Assembly: GCF_042685645.1 (NCBI RefSeq)
Contig: NZ_JBHUNX010000001.1
Location: 1,860,001 to 1,924,000, forward strand
DNA: 64,000 nt
Direction of reading: 5' to 3'
Source: Salininema proteolyticum
GTDB taxonomy: Bacteria; Actinomycetota; Actinomycetes; Mycobacteriales; Micromonosporaceae
Program-made: the position numbers and the translations under genes
The notes under the pieces: model-generated
What the model saw: the letters and a program-made list of their open reading frames with translations, nothing else
The model's database searches: none
Told to the model about the DNA's origin: nothing
In this document: positions 19,629 through 27,958 of the stretch, one piece after another
Layout: every line of letters begins with the position of its first letter
Position numbering within the stretch: the stretch's first letter is position 1

Positions 19629-20258
19629 ATGAGACCGCGTTACCGCGGCGTCCTCCACCTGGTCGCCCTCCCGCTCGCCCTCGCCGCCGGGCTGGCCCTC
19701 ACCGCCTTGGCGCCCACCGTCGAGGCCCGCCTGGCCACCGCGGTGTTCACCGCCACCTCGGCCTGCCTGTTCGGCGTCTCGGCGCTCTACCACCGCTCAC
19801 ACGTCTCGCCCGCCGCCGCGCTGCGGTTGAAACGGCTCGACCACGCCAACATCTACCTCGCCATCGCCGGAACCTACACGCCGGTGGCCGCGCTCGCCCT
19901 GTCGGGGACGACGCGGACGGTCATCCTCGCCGTGGTGTGGGCCGGGGCCGGGGCGGGCGTCGTGTTCCGCGTGTTCTGGCCCGGCGCTCCCCGCGCGCTG
20001 TACACGGGGCTCTACATCGCCCTGGGGTGGACCATCCTGCCGGTCCTGCCCGCACTGGTCGACTCGGCCGGGACGCTACCGGTGGCGCTCCTGCTGGCCG
20101 GAGGCGTCCTCTACACCCTCGGCGCGGTCGTCTACGCCCGCAAGAGCCCCGACCCCGTCCCCGACGTGTTCGGGTTCCACGAGGTCTTCCACGCCTTCAC
20201 CGTCGCGGCGTGGGCCGCGCAGTTCAGCGCCGTCGCCCTCGTCGTGTCCGGACTCTAG
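19629..20258 (+). CDS. trhA: PAQR-family / haemolysin III-like membrane protein
   Basis: 209 aa with seven hydrophobic segments. Family motifs are SALYHRS near residue 51, the LDHANIYLAIAGTYTPV block, and FHEVFHAFTV near the C-terminus; the His and Asp residues form the proposed metal site. Bacterial members (TrhA/YqfA) are implicated in membrane-lipid homeostasis, and the haemolysin name is historical. The stop codon overlaps the stop of the convergent hydrolase gene by 4 nt. Confidence 0.85.
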   Translation: MRPRYRGVLHLVALPLALAAGLALTALAPTVEARLATAVFTATSACLFGVSALYHRSHVSPAAALRLKRLDHANIYLAIAGTYTPVAALALSGTTRTVILAVVWAGAGAGVVFRVFWPGAPRALYTGLYIALGWTILPVLPALVDSAGTLPVALLLAGGVLYTLGAVVYARKSPDPVPDVFGFHEVFHAFTVAAWAAQFSAVALVVSGL

Positions 20259-21394
20259 GCGCGCAGACGCCCCAGGAACTCCACGACCGCCCGCTCATAG
20301 GCCTCGCTGTCGGCGTTCCACGACGCGGTGTGGCCCGCGGAGGTCTCGACGACCTCCACCAGGTCCGGCGGTGCGGCGTCGAAGAACTCCAGCGTCGCGG
20401 TGTGGTCGACCGTCTCGTCGGCGGTGTCGACGAAACCGAGCATCGGCACGTCCAACTCTCCGGCCCAGGAACGCTGGTCGAGCCCGTCTATGGAGAGGTT
20501 CGAGCGCCACTCGACGATCCTCTTGGCGCTCCAGGTGACCACGCCGGGCACGTCCCGGTCGTCGGCCTGCATGTCGAGGGTGGAGTCCCAGTCCATGACC
20601 GGGGAGTCGACGATCATCGCCCGCACCGGCGAGGAGTCCATGTTGCGGTAGGCCTCGGCGACGAGGGACCCGCCCATCGACCACCCGTAGAGGACGACGT
20701 CCTCGGCGCCCTCGCCGCGCGCGTAGTCCACCGCCGCGGCGACGTCCTCCCATTCGGAGGCCCCCAGGTGGTGGTTGCCGTCGGGCGCGGCCGGGGCGCC
20801 CTCGTCGTTGCGGTAGGTGACGGCCAGGTAGGGGAACCCGGCCTCGACGATCGCCGGCAGCGCCCGCAACGTCTCGCGCGGCGAGGCGTTGCGCCCGTGG
20901 ACGGCGATCACCCACGTGTCGCCCTCACCGGGGACGTACCAGCCGGGATAGTCGCCCAAAGGCCCCGAGACGGTCACGTCCTCGTAGTCGATCCCGAAAG
21001 CCTGTTCGGGGTCATCGCCGTAGGTGTAGCGGTCCACCGACACCGCCAGGCCCTCGGCCAGGTCGCCCTCGAGGACGGCGAGGACCTCGCGGGTGACGGT
21101 GGTGCCCTCGATCGCCCGCACCGGACCCATGACGGCACGCCCGCCATCCCACTCCAGGCCCCACGTGCCGGGGCGCAGCGTGTCCTCGTCGGCCGGGAGC
21201 GTCACCCGGCCGTCCTCCACTCCCGTCACGGTGAGGGAGTACTCGGCCGGAGAGTGGTCGACGTCTATGACCTCACCGGAGAAGTACCAGCCGGCCGCGC
21301 CGATGCCGCCGAGGGCGAGCACGGCCACGACCATGAGGGAGACGACGACGATACGGACGGGGTGCCGGCGCTTTTCCGGGGTTTGTTCGGACAC
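20255..21394 (-). CDS. Membrane-anchored alpha/beta hydrolase
   Basis: 379 aa. A short cytoplasmic head is followed by one membrane segment (about 13-37, VRIVVVSLMVVAVLALGGIG). The hydrolase domain has the nucleophile elbow YGWSMGGS, an acid in LGFVDTADETVDH and a histidine in SAGHTASW. It resembles the YqkD/BAAT-like serine hydrolases outside the membrane. I use the GTG at 21394 because AAGGAG lies 5 nt before it. The frame, however, runs on without a stop into an HhH-coding segment upstream (to 21664), so a longer fusion cannot be excluded. Substrate unknown. Confidence 0.78.
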   Translation of the reverse strand: MSEQTPEKRRHPVRIVVVSLMVVAVLALGGIGAAGWYFSGEVIDVDHSPAEYSLTVTGVEDGRVTLPADEDTLRPGTWGLEWDGGRAVMGPVRAIEGTTVTREVLAVLEGDLAEGLAVSVDRYTYGDDPEQAFGIDYEDVTVSGPLGDYPGWYVPGEGDTWVIAVHGRNASPRETLRALPAIVEAGFPYLAVTYRNDEGAPAAPDGNHHLGASEWEDVAAAVDYARGEGAEDVVLYGWSMGGSLVAEAYRNMDSSPVRAMIVDSPVMDWDSTLDMQADDRDVPGVVTWSAKRIVEWRSNLSIDGLDQRSWAGELDVPMLGFVDTADETVDHTATLEFFDAAPPDLVEVVETSAGHTASWNADSEAYERAVVEFLGRLRA

Positions 21395-21664
21395 TGCCAC
21401 TCCTTGGAACCGGGGATCGATCCCTACACTGTAGCCGCGCCGGTGACCGTCCCTGTGAGCGCGGTGGTCACAATCCCATAACGGCCGCAACGAAAGTCCG
21501 CGCTCGTGCGCGGCCTCCTCCAACGCCCGCAGCGCTCGCGGCCCCATGCCGTGCAGTCGGGCCAGCCGGGCGCGGCCGTAGCGGCAGGCCTGTTCGAGGT
21601 CGGTGATTCCCGCCGCCTCCAACGCCCGCCGCGCCGGCGCGGCGACTCCTCGGGGCCATTCCAT
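21395..21664 (-). CDS. Helix-hairpin-helix segment, in frame with the hydrolase
   Basis: About 62 residues read as a compact HhH DNA-binding module (RGVAAPARRALEAAGITDLE, ARLARLHGMGPRALRALEEA), like the small HhH proteins found alone in actinobacteria. Normally such a protein ends soon after the module. Here the frame continues (SLRPLWDCDHRAHRD...) with no stop into the hydrolase gene. It is probably a separate small gene whose stop was lost or shifted, or a genuine 469-aa fusion. ATG at 21664. Confidence 0.5.
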
Positions 21665-21776
21665 GGTCGTCTCCTCTCGCTCCTACGGCCTCCAGGATCT
21701 CATCACCGGCCCTACGCCCGGCGCTACACCGGCCCCTCCGAATGGAGAGACCCGCGTCCGCGCCGGCGGGCGTATC

Positions 21777-21938
21777 ATGGACAGCGTGTCACTACCAGTC
21801 ATGATCGCGTCGTTCACCATCGGCGTCCTCCTCATCGCGGCGATGGTCGTCACCGCGACCCTCTCGGGCATCCGCGACGCGAAAAAGCACGAAGCCTACC
21901 TCGACGAACAGTACGGGGCCGCCAAGGGCCGGGAGTAG
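21777..21938 (+). CDS. Small single-pass membrane protein
   Basis: 53 aa: MDSVSLPVMIASF, then a hydrophobic helix (GVLLIAAMVVTAT) and a charged tail ending QYGAAKGRE. The ribosome site is unclear. It is 2 nt from the GNAT gene and probably co-transcribed with it. Function unknown. Confidence 0.55.
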   Translation: MDSVSLPVMIASFTIGVLLIAAMVVTATLSGIRDAKKHEAYLDEQYGAAKGRE

Positions 21939-21940
21939 CG

Positions 21941-22435
21941 ATGACCATCAGCCTCACACCGTTGACCACCGCCGACCTCGAAGCGCACCTGGCCGGCGAG
22001 GACGACCAGATCGTCCGGTGGCTCTCGCAGGCCCCCGCCACACGCGAGGGCCTGCGCGCCTACCTGGCCGACTGCGAGCGCCGGTGGGCCGAGGAGGCCG
22101 AGGTGCGTAATTTCGGTATCCGCCACGGCGCGGAGGAGACGCTGGTGGGGTCGGTCGACGTCCAGTTCGGGCTTCCGTTTCTGGGCGAGGGCGAGGCCAA
22201 TATCGCCTATTGCGTGTACCCGCCGTGGCGGGGGCGCGGTATCGCCACTGCGGCGGTGTTGTTGGCCTGCGACTGGGCCGGTGCGCATGGTGCGTCGGGT
22301 GCGGTGATCCGGTCGCATCCGGACAATGAGGCTTCGGCGGGTGTGGCGTTGCGTGCGGGGTTTCGTCCCGGCGGTGTGGACGATGAGGGTCCGGAGGGGC
22401 CGTTGCGGTGGTTTCGCCGCGATCTGGGCCGGTGA
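21941..22435 (+). CDS. GNAT-family N-acetyltransferase
   Basis: 164 aa. The acetyl-CoA binding motif A is visible as YPPWRGRGIATAAVLLACDW, with VGSVDVQFG before it and the C-terminal strand HPDNEASAGVALRAGFRPGG. The acceptor substrate is unknown. Base composition changes within the gene near 22,120, from balanced to G/T-rich on the plus strand. Its last codon overlaps the start of the next gene (GTGA). Confidence 0.8.
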   Translation: MTISLTPLTTADLEAHLAGEDDQIVRWLSQAPATREGLRAYLADCERRWAEEAEVRNFGIRHGAEETLVGSVDVQFGLPFLGEGEANIAYCVYPPWRGRGIATAAVLLACDWAGAHGASGAVIRSHPDNEASAGVALRAGFRPGGVDDEGPEGPLRWFRRDLGR

Positions 22436-23010
22436 GGGGGCCGGTGGAGGCCGGTGAGCGGTTGTTCGTCGCGCTTGATTTGCCGCCGGTGGTGAAGGAT
22501 GGTTTGGCGGCGGCGCGGTCGCGGTCGGGTCTGACGCGTGTGGGGGATGCGGTGCGGTTGGTCGATCCCGGGCAGTGGCATGTGACGTTGGTGTTCCTCG
22601 GTTGGGTTCCGGTGGGTTCGCGCGGGGAGGTCGTGGCGTCGTTGGAGTCGGTGTGTGCGGGTGTGTCCGGTTTGGATTTGGTGCTGGCCGGTGGCGGGCG
22701 GTTGGGGTCGGCGCGCGGTGGTGTGGTGTATGCGGGCCTGGCGGGGGATGTGGAGCGGTTGGGCCGTCTGGTTCGTGCGTTGCGCCGGTCGTTGCGCCGT
22801 GTGGGGTTGGAGGTGGAGCGGCGGCGTTTCTTTCCGCATGTCACGGTTGCCCGTGTCCGGGGGCGTGTGGATCTGTCGCGTGAGGTGGAGCGGTTGGGCG
22901 AGTTCGCGGGTTCGGCGTGGCGTGCCGAGGAGGCGGTGTTGTACCGGTCGCGGCTGTCCGGTGAGGGTGCCGAGTACTCGGTGGTGGCGCGGGTGCCTTT
23001 CGCGGGTTGA
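22432..23010 (+). CDS. thpR: RNA 2',3'-cyclic phosphodiesterase (2H family)
   Basis: 192 aa. The two HxT catalytic motifs of 2H phosphoesterases are HVTLVFLG and HVTVARV. RLFVALDLPP at the start and WRAEEAVLYRSRLSGEGAEY near the end are typical of ThpR/LigT. It opens 2',3'-cyclic phosphates and can ligate tRNA halves in vitro. The start is taken at GTG 22432, overlapping the stop of the GNAT gene; no strong ribosome site, consistent with coupled translation. Confidence 0.85.
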   Translation: MRGPVEAGERLFVALDLPPVVKDGLAAARSRSGLTRVGDAVRLVDPGQWHVTLVFLGWVPVGSRGEVVASLESVCAGVSGLDLVLAGGGRLGSARGGVVYAGLAGDVERLGRLVRALRRSLRRVGLEVERRRFFPHVTVARVRGRVDLSREVERLGEFAGSAWRAEEAVLYRSRLSGEGAEYSVVARVPFAG

Positions 23011-23151
23011 CCGGCGAGCGCGGCCGTTGTGTGGAGTGTCTGGGTCTGGTGTTGTCGGACCTGGGGTGGCGCGGCTTGTGAGGTGGGCTCGCTTGCGCGG
23101 TGTGGTGGTGTCTTCTACGGTGAGGGTGTCGACTTGTTTCGGGAGGGCTCC

Positions 23152-24186
23152 ATGAAACCCGTCCGCATTGCCGTGTTCCTCGTTCTGGTGTTCGTCGCGG
23201 CCGCTTGCGGCGGTGGCGGGGGCGCTTCTGCTTCCGAGGGGTGGTCGATTCCGTGGGGGATCGCTCCCGAACCGGGTGGGGATCCGGGTTTCGTGTTGGT
23301 GACCGAGCGGGAGGCGTTCACGGTGACCCGGGTCGAGGTGGACGGCGGGGACCGGACCGTTCTGGGGAGGGTTCCCGAGGTGGAGGCGACCGGTGGTGAG
23401 GGCGGGTTGATGGGTGTCGCTCTCGCGCCCGACTGGGACGGGTCGGCCGTCACTGACGTGTATTTCATGCACACCGCTTCTGAGGGCAATCGGATCGCGG
23501 TGATGGACTTCGACGGGGAGAGCCTGTCGGGTTATCGTGTGGTCGTCGACGGGATCGCGAAGAGCCGGTTTCACAATGGGGGCCGGATCGCGTTCGGTCC
23601 TGACGGGTATCTCTATGCGGGTACCGGTGATGCCCAGGACCCGGGTCTCGCGCGGGATCCGGGGTCGCTCAACGGCAAGATCCTGCGTGTCGACCGTGAG
23701 GGCGAGCCGGTCGAGGGCAATCCGTTCGGCAATGAGGTCTATTCGCTGGGGCATCGCAATCCGCAGGGCCTGGCCTGGGACGGGGAGGGGCGGCTCTGGT
23801 CGTCCGAGTTGGGGGAGAACACGTGGGACGAGCTCAATCTGATCGTGGCGGGCGGTGATTACGGGTGGCCGGCGTGTGAGGGGGCCTGTGAGGTCGAGGG
23901 GACGGTCGACCCGGTGCGGTCGTGGTCGACGTCGGAGGCGTCACCGTCGGGCCTGGCCTTTAGCGATGGGACTCTTTATATGGCGGCGTTGCGCGGGCAG
24001 CGGTTGTGGGTGGTCGATGTGGACGGCGAGCGGGTCGAGGGTGTGTCAGCGATGTGGGAGGGGCGCTTCGGGCGGTTGCGTGCCGTGGCGGTCGTCGGGG
24101 GCGAGCTGTGGGTGTCGACGTCCAACAGTGACGGCCCCGGAGGTGAGGAGCCGGGGGCGGACAGGGTTGTCCGCCACCGGTTGTGA
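23152..24186 (+). CDS. Lipoprotein PQQ-dependent sugar dehydrogenase-like (glucose/sorbosone dehydrogenase family)
   Basis: 344 aa. Lipoprotein signal MKPVRIAVFLVLVFVAAAC with a Cys at residue 19-20 and a Gly/Ala-Ser tether. The mature part is a six-bladed propeller of the soluble glucose dehydrogenase family: GGEGGLMGVALAPDW, NGGRIAFGPDGYLYAGTGD, SLNGKILRVDREG and YSLGHRNPQGLAWD. It is anchored to the outer face of the membrane and may oxidise a sugar. PQQ dependence is from the family; no PQQ genes are seen. GGGAGGG lies 6 nt before the ATG. Confidence 0.85.
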   Translation: MKPVRIAVFLVLVFVAAACGGGGGASASEGWSIPWGIAPEPGGDPGFVLVTEREAFTVTRVEVDGGDRTVLGRVPEVEATGGEGGLMGVALAPDWDGSAVTDVYFMHTASEGNRIAVMDFDGESLSGYRVVVDGIAKSRFHNGGRIAFGPDGYLYAGTGDAQDPGLARDPGSLNGKILRVDREGEPVEGNPFGNEVYSLGHRNPQGLAWDGEGRLWSSELGENTWDELNLIVAGGDYGWPACEGACEVEGTVDPVRSWSTSEASPSGLAFSDGTLYMAALRGQRLWVVDVDGERVEGVSAMWEGRFGRLRAVAVVGGELWVSTSNSDGPGGEEPGADRVVRHRL

Positions 24187-24302
24187 ATCGTGTGGCCGGC
24201 GGGTGTGACTGCGTGTCAGCGGCCGGGGCGATGCCCGACGGCGTCGTCACCGTCGGGTTGGGTGCGCCGTCGCACCGGCTTCCGGCTGTGTCGACCTCGT
24301 GC

Positions 24303-24340
24303 GGCGGGCGGCCTTCGGCATCGGCTGCCGGCCGCCCGCC
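24303..24340. terminator. Bidirectional terminator hairpin
   Basis: A perfect 11-bp stem (GGCGGGCGGCC / GGCCGCCCGCC) with a 16-nt loop, between the convergent sugar dehydrogenase and GNAT genes. Confidence 0.7.
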
Positions 24341-24359
24341 ACAATGTCTTCGAAGCGAT

Positions 24360-24965
24360 CTAGTCCTTCAGGCGCGGGTGCGCCAGGATCGTCTCGGCGA
24401 CCTGGTCCCATTCTGAGTCCAGGACCGAGTAGTAGACCGCGTCGCGACGTCGCCCCGAGGGCATGTAGTTGAACGACCGGGCCACGCCTTCCTCGGTCGC
24501 GCCGATCGACTCCAGCGCCCGGCGGGCCGGCACGTTGAGCACGTCGGTCTTGAACTCCACGCGCCGGCATCGCAGGACCTCGAAGGCGTGGCGCAGCAGC
24601 AGGTATTTCGCCGCCTGGTTGACGCCCGTGCCCTGGAAGGCCGGGGCTAGCCACGAGGCGCCGATCTCCAGGCGGTCGTGTTTCTCGTCGAGGGCGGCGT
24701 AGGCGCTGCTGCCGGCCACCGCGCCGCTGCGGGCGTCCATGACGGTGAAGGTGAACCGCTTGCCGGCGGCCTGGTCGGACAGCATGGTGTCGAAGAACGC
24801 CGCGAAATCCTCGTCGGTCGACGGCCGCGAGGTGAAGTTCGCCCAGATCGACTCATCGCGCGCCAGCTCGCGCAACGCCTCGCGGTGTTCCTCGACGACC
24901 GGTCGCAGGCACGCGACCGGGTGCGACAGTTCGACGGGGGCCAACTCATTCCAAGGACGGCGCAT
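24360..24965 (-). CDS. GNAT acetyltransferase, RimJ/RimL-like
   Basis: 201 aa. RimJ/RimL-type features are LEIGASWLAPAFQGTGVNQA, KYLLLRHAFEVLRCRRVEFK and NVPARRALESIGATEEGVAR. The substrate could be a protein N-terminus or a small amine. The ATG at 24965 is used because AGAAGGG lies about 8 nt upstream; a GTG six codons earlier is also in frame. Single gene. Confidence 0.82.
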   Translation of the reverse strand: MRRPWNELAPVELSHPVACLRPVVEEHREALRELARDESIWANFTSRPSTDEDFAAFFDTMLSDQAAGKRFTFTVMDARSGAVAGSSAYAALDEKHDRLEIGASWLAPAFQGTGVNQAAKYLLLRHAFEVLRCRRVEFKTDVLNVPARRALESIGATEEGVARSFNYMPSGRRRDAVYYSVLDSEWDQVAETILAHPRLKD

Positions 24966-25078
24966 ACCGTAACCCTTCTGCACAATGGACGACAGTGACA
25001 GGCCCCCAACCTACCCGTCCCGCGCCACCGGGAGCCCTACGAGACGGCGTCCCCGGCAGAACCGGCACACCCTCGGTC

Positions 25079-26620
25079 TCACCGCAGTTCGCGTTTGAGG
25101 ACCTTGCCGGTGGCGGTCATGGGCAGGCTGTCGCGGAACTCCACCAGGCGCGGGTACTTGTAGCCGGCCATCGTCTCCCGGCACCAGTCGACGAGCGCGT
25201 CCTCGCTCAGGTCGGCCCCCGACTCGCGGACGACGACGGCCTTGACCTCTTCGCCGTGACGCTGGTGCGGCACCCCGATCACCGCGACCAGGCTGACGGC
25301 CGGGTGGGTCATCATGACCTCTTCCAGCTCGCGCGGGTAGACGTTGAACCCGCCGCGGACGATCATGTCCTTGGCGCGGTCGACGATCATGTAACGGCCC
25401 TCTTCGTCGCGGCGTCCGATATCGCCGGTGCGGAACCAGCCCTCGCGCAGCACCTCCGCGGTCGCCTCCGGCCGCCCGAGGTAGCCCTTCATCACATTGT
25501 GCCCCCGCACGGCGATCTCGCCGGCCTCGCCTTCGGGCACCTCGTTCCACTCGTCGTCGACCAGTTTCATCTCCACGCCCCAGACCGGTTCTCCGACCGT
25601 CCCCGGGCCCGGCTTGCGCCCGGGATGGTTGAACGACGCCACCGGGCTGGTCTCCGACAGCCCGTAGCCTTCGCGGATCTGCACGTCGAAGACCTCTTCG
25701 ACCTGCCGGATGATCTCCACCGGCAGTGCCGCACCGCCCGAGACGGCCATCCGCAGGTTCTCTGCCACCGCGGCCAGGTCGCGCCCCGACGTCTGCGCCG
25801 ACAACAGGCCCCAGTACATCGTCGGGACGCCCGCGAAGAACGACACCCGCTCGCGCTCCATCAGAGCCAACGCCTCGTCGGCGTCGAACCGGGGGAGGAG
25901 AACCAACGTCGCCCCGCACCCGAAACCGGCGTTCATCTGCACCGTCTGCCCGAACGAATGGAACAGCGGCAACGCCACCAGGTGCACGTCGTGCTCGGCG
26001 ACGCCGAACAGTTTATGGCAGGTGACGGCGTTCATGATCATGTTCGCGTGCGTCAACTCCGCGCCCTTCGGGCGTCCGGTCGTGCCGCTGGTGTAGAGAA
26101 CGACCGCCGTATCGGTCGCCTCGACGGATGCGGCGGCGAACCGCGAAGGCGAGTCGGCCACCGCCTGGCCGAGCGTCTGAGCCTCCTTGATGGGCGAGGC
26201 GGCGGCCGGGTCGGCCGTGATGAGGAAGAAATGCTCGCACTCCTCGGTCTCCTCGAACCCGGCACGGCCCTCGGCGCCCATCGGCAGCTGCTCGCTGCCC
26301 TCGAAGCAGAAGTAGGCGCTCGCGCCCGAGTCGGCCAGATGGTAGGCGACCTCGCGGGACTTGAACAGGACATTGAGCGGGACGACCGCCGCGCCGGATT
26401 TGAGGATCCCGAAGTACACGACCGGGAAGTACGCCACGTTCGGGCACGAGAGCGCGACCCGGTCGCCGCGGCCGATGCCCCGCTCGGCCAGCACGTGGGC
26501 GACCTGGCTCGCGGCGGCCTCCACGGCGGCGTAGGACAGGCGCGTCGAGCCCGAGACGACGGCGTCGCGGTCGGGCAGGCGACGAGCACTGTCCTCCAGC
26601 ATCATGGCGAGATTCAACAT
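25079..26620 (-). CDS. Fatty-acid/aryl acyl-CoA ligase (FadD-type AMP-forming)
   Basis: 513 aa, ANL superfamily. The ATP/AMP motif is YTSGTTGRPKGAELTH (about 185), then GYGLSETSP, TGDIGRRDEEGRYMIVDRAK, GGFNVYPRELEEV and the C-terminal catalytic lysine in TATGKVLKRELR. It activates a carboxylic acid as acyl-AMP and transfers it to CoA. The chain length cannot be told. GAAGGAGA precedes the ATG at 26620. Divergent from the diaminopropionate operon with a 372-nt gap, so it may or may not belong to that pathway. Confidence 0.88.
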   Translation of the reverse strand: MLNLAMMLEDSARRLPDRDAVVSGSTRLSYAAVEAAASQVAHVLAERGIGRGDRVALSCPNVAYFPVVYFGILKSGAAVVPLNVLFKSREVAYHLADSGASAYFCFEGSEQLPMGAEGRAGFEETEECEHFFLITADPAAASPIKEAQTLGQAVADSPSRFAAASVEATDTAVVLYTSGTTGRPKGAELTHANMIMNAVTCHKLFGVAEHDVHLVALPLFHSFGQTVQMNAGFGCGATLVLLPRFDADEALALMERERVSFFAGVPTMYWGLLSAQTSGRDLAAVAENLRMAVSGGAALPVEIIRQVEEVFDVQIREGYGLSETSPVASFNHPGRKPGPGTVGEPVWGVEMKLVDDEWNEVPEGEAGEIAVRGHNVMKGYLGRPEATAEVLREGWFRTGDIGRRDEEGRYMIVDRAKDMIVRGGFNVYPRELEEVMMTHPAVSLVAVIGVPHQRHGEEVKAVVVRESGADLSEDALVDWCRETMAGYKYPRLVEFRDSLPMTATGKVLKRELR

Positions 26621-26992
26621 ACGGTTCTCCTTCAGACGAGGGACGGGTGGACGAAACGCCCTCCAGGGGAGTGGTGCCGACACCGCACACACCCTAGAGA
26701 GTGTTCCCGACCACAATCTACCAATTGAACCATCGACCGCCCCGACGCGCCAGAGCCGGCCTCCGCACCCCGAAGGCCATCCCCGCCATGCTCCCTGCGG
26801 AGAGAAAACCGAGGGTTGCGCGAACCACATAAATCGCTATATTGAGAGGTGACATAGCGCGGACCGAACCCGCCCGAAGGACCACCCGGACACCACGCCG
26901 AAACGGCCGACACAGCACAGCGCCACCCCGCCCCGGGCCACACCACCCTGCCCGCCTCCGCGCACCACGCTCTCCACACACCAGGAGACAGC
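26621..26992. promoter_or_regulatory. Divergent promoter region between fadD-like gene and sbnA-like operon
   Basis: 372 nt without a gene. The clearest element is CGCTAT (26835-26840) paired with ATAGCG (26854-26859), around the A/T-rich TATATTGAG. It is a plausible operator over a -10 region for the plus-strand operon, about 130 nt before its start. I see no obvious 19-bp DtxR/IdeR iron box. Confidence 0.4.
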
Positions 26993-27958
26993 ATGCTGTA
27001 CCACGACGCAAGCGAGATCATCACCGACGACATCTTCGTCCACCTCGACGACTTCCTCCCCGGACGCGACCTCTACCTCAAACTCGAAGGCCTCAACCCC
27101 GCCGGATCCATCAAAGCCAAAACAGCCGCCGCCCTCCTCCACGACGCCGAACGAACCGGCCGCCTCACACCCGGAAAAAAGATCATCGAATCCTCCTCCG
27201 GCAACCTCGGCATAGCACTCAGCATCGCCTGCGCCGCCAAAGGCTACCCGCTCACCATCGTCACCGACGCCAACGCCCAACCCTCCGCCCTCAACACCAT
27301 GGCCGCACTCGGCACCCGCCTCACCGTCATCGAACACCCCGACCCCGCCGGAGGCTTCCTCCACCAACGCATCGACCACATCCACAAAGCCCTCCACAAC
27401 GACCCCGACCTCATATGGCTCAACCAATACGCCAACCCCGCCAACACCCGCGCCCACACCGACACCACCGCCAAAGCCCTCGACGACGAACTCGGACCCA
27501 TCGACGCCCTCTTCATAGGCACCGGCACCTCCGGAACCCTCATGGGATGCCTCGAATACCGCCGCACCACCGGACAGACCCACACCATCATCGCCGTCGA
27601 CACCGAAGGATCCATCACCTTCGGCGGCCCGCCCCGACGCCGCTACATCCCCGGACTCGGCGCCAGCCGACGCCCCGAAATCTACCGCGACAGCGAAAAA
27701 TTCGACAAAGTCCTCATCCCCGAATCCGACACCATCACCGAATGCCGCACCCTCGCACGCCGCTACGGCCTCCTCGCCGGCGGCTCCACCGGCACCGTCC
27801 TCGCCGCCGTCCGCCGACACGGAACCCGCTTCCCCACCGGAGCGCGCATCGCCGCCATCTCACCGGACATGGGCGAAAAATACCTCCCCACCGTCTACTC
27901 CGACGAATGGCTCGCCCAACACCCCCACCTCGCCGACAAGGAGAAAACCTGTGTCTGA
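26993..27958 (+). CDS. sbnA: SbnA-like PLP synthase for L-2,3-diaminopropionate
   Basis: 321 aa, cysteine-synthase fold. The PLP lysine is K41 in NPAGSIKAK, the phosphate loop/asparagine block is ESSSGNLG, and GTGTSGT holds the cofactor phosphate. SbnA condenses O-phospho-L-serine with L-glutamate to an amino-carboxyethyl-glutamate that SbnB then cleaves. The sequence is close to SbnA-type enzymes rather than ordinary CysK (GGPPRRRYIPGLGASRRPE, ending near PDMGEKYLPTVY). AGGAGA lies 6 nt before the ATG. It overlaps the next gene by 8 nt. Strong plus-strand C/A skew. Confidence 0.88.
   Translation: MLYHDASEIITDDIFVHLDDFLPGRDLYLKLEGLNPAGSIKAKTAAALLHDAERTGRLTPGKKIIESSSGNLGIALSIACAAKGYPLTIVTDANAQPSALNTMAALGTRLTVIEHPDPAGGFLHQRIDHIHKALHNDPDLIWLNQYANPANTRAHTDTTAKALDDELGPIDALFIGTGTSGTLMGCLEYRRTTGQTHTIIAVDTEGSITFGGPPRRRYIPGLGASRRPEIYRDSEKFDKVLIPESDTITECRTLARRYGLLAGGSTGTVLAAVRRHGTRFPTGARIAAISPDMGEKYLPTVYSDEWLAQHPHLADKEKTCV

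Noticed and set aside
26621..26992. DtxR/IdeR iron box before sbnA
   Set aside because: No TTAGGTTAGGCTAACCTAA-like sequence found; only an unrelated CGCTAT/ATAGCG repeat.
26837..27820. Gly/Val-rich minus-strand frame opposite sbnA
   Set aside because: Composition artefact of the C/A-rich patch.
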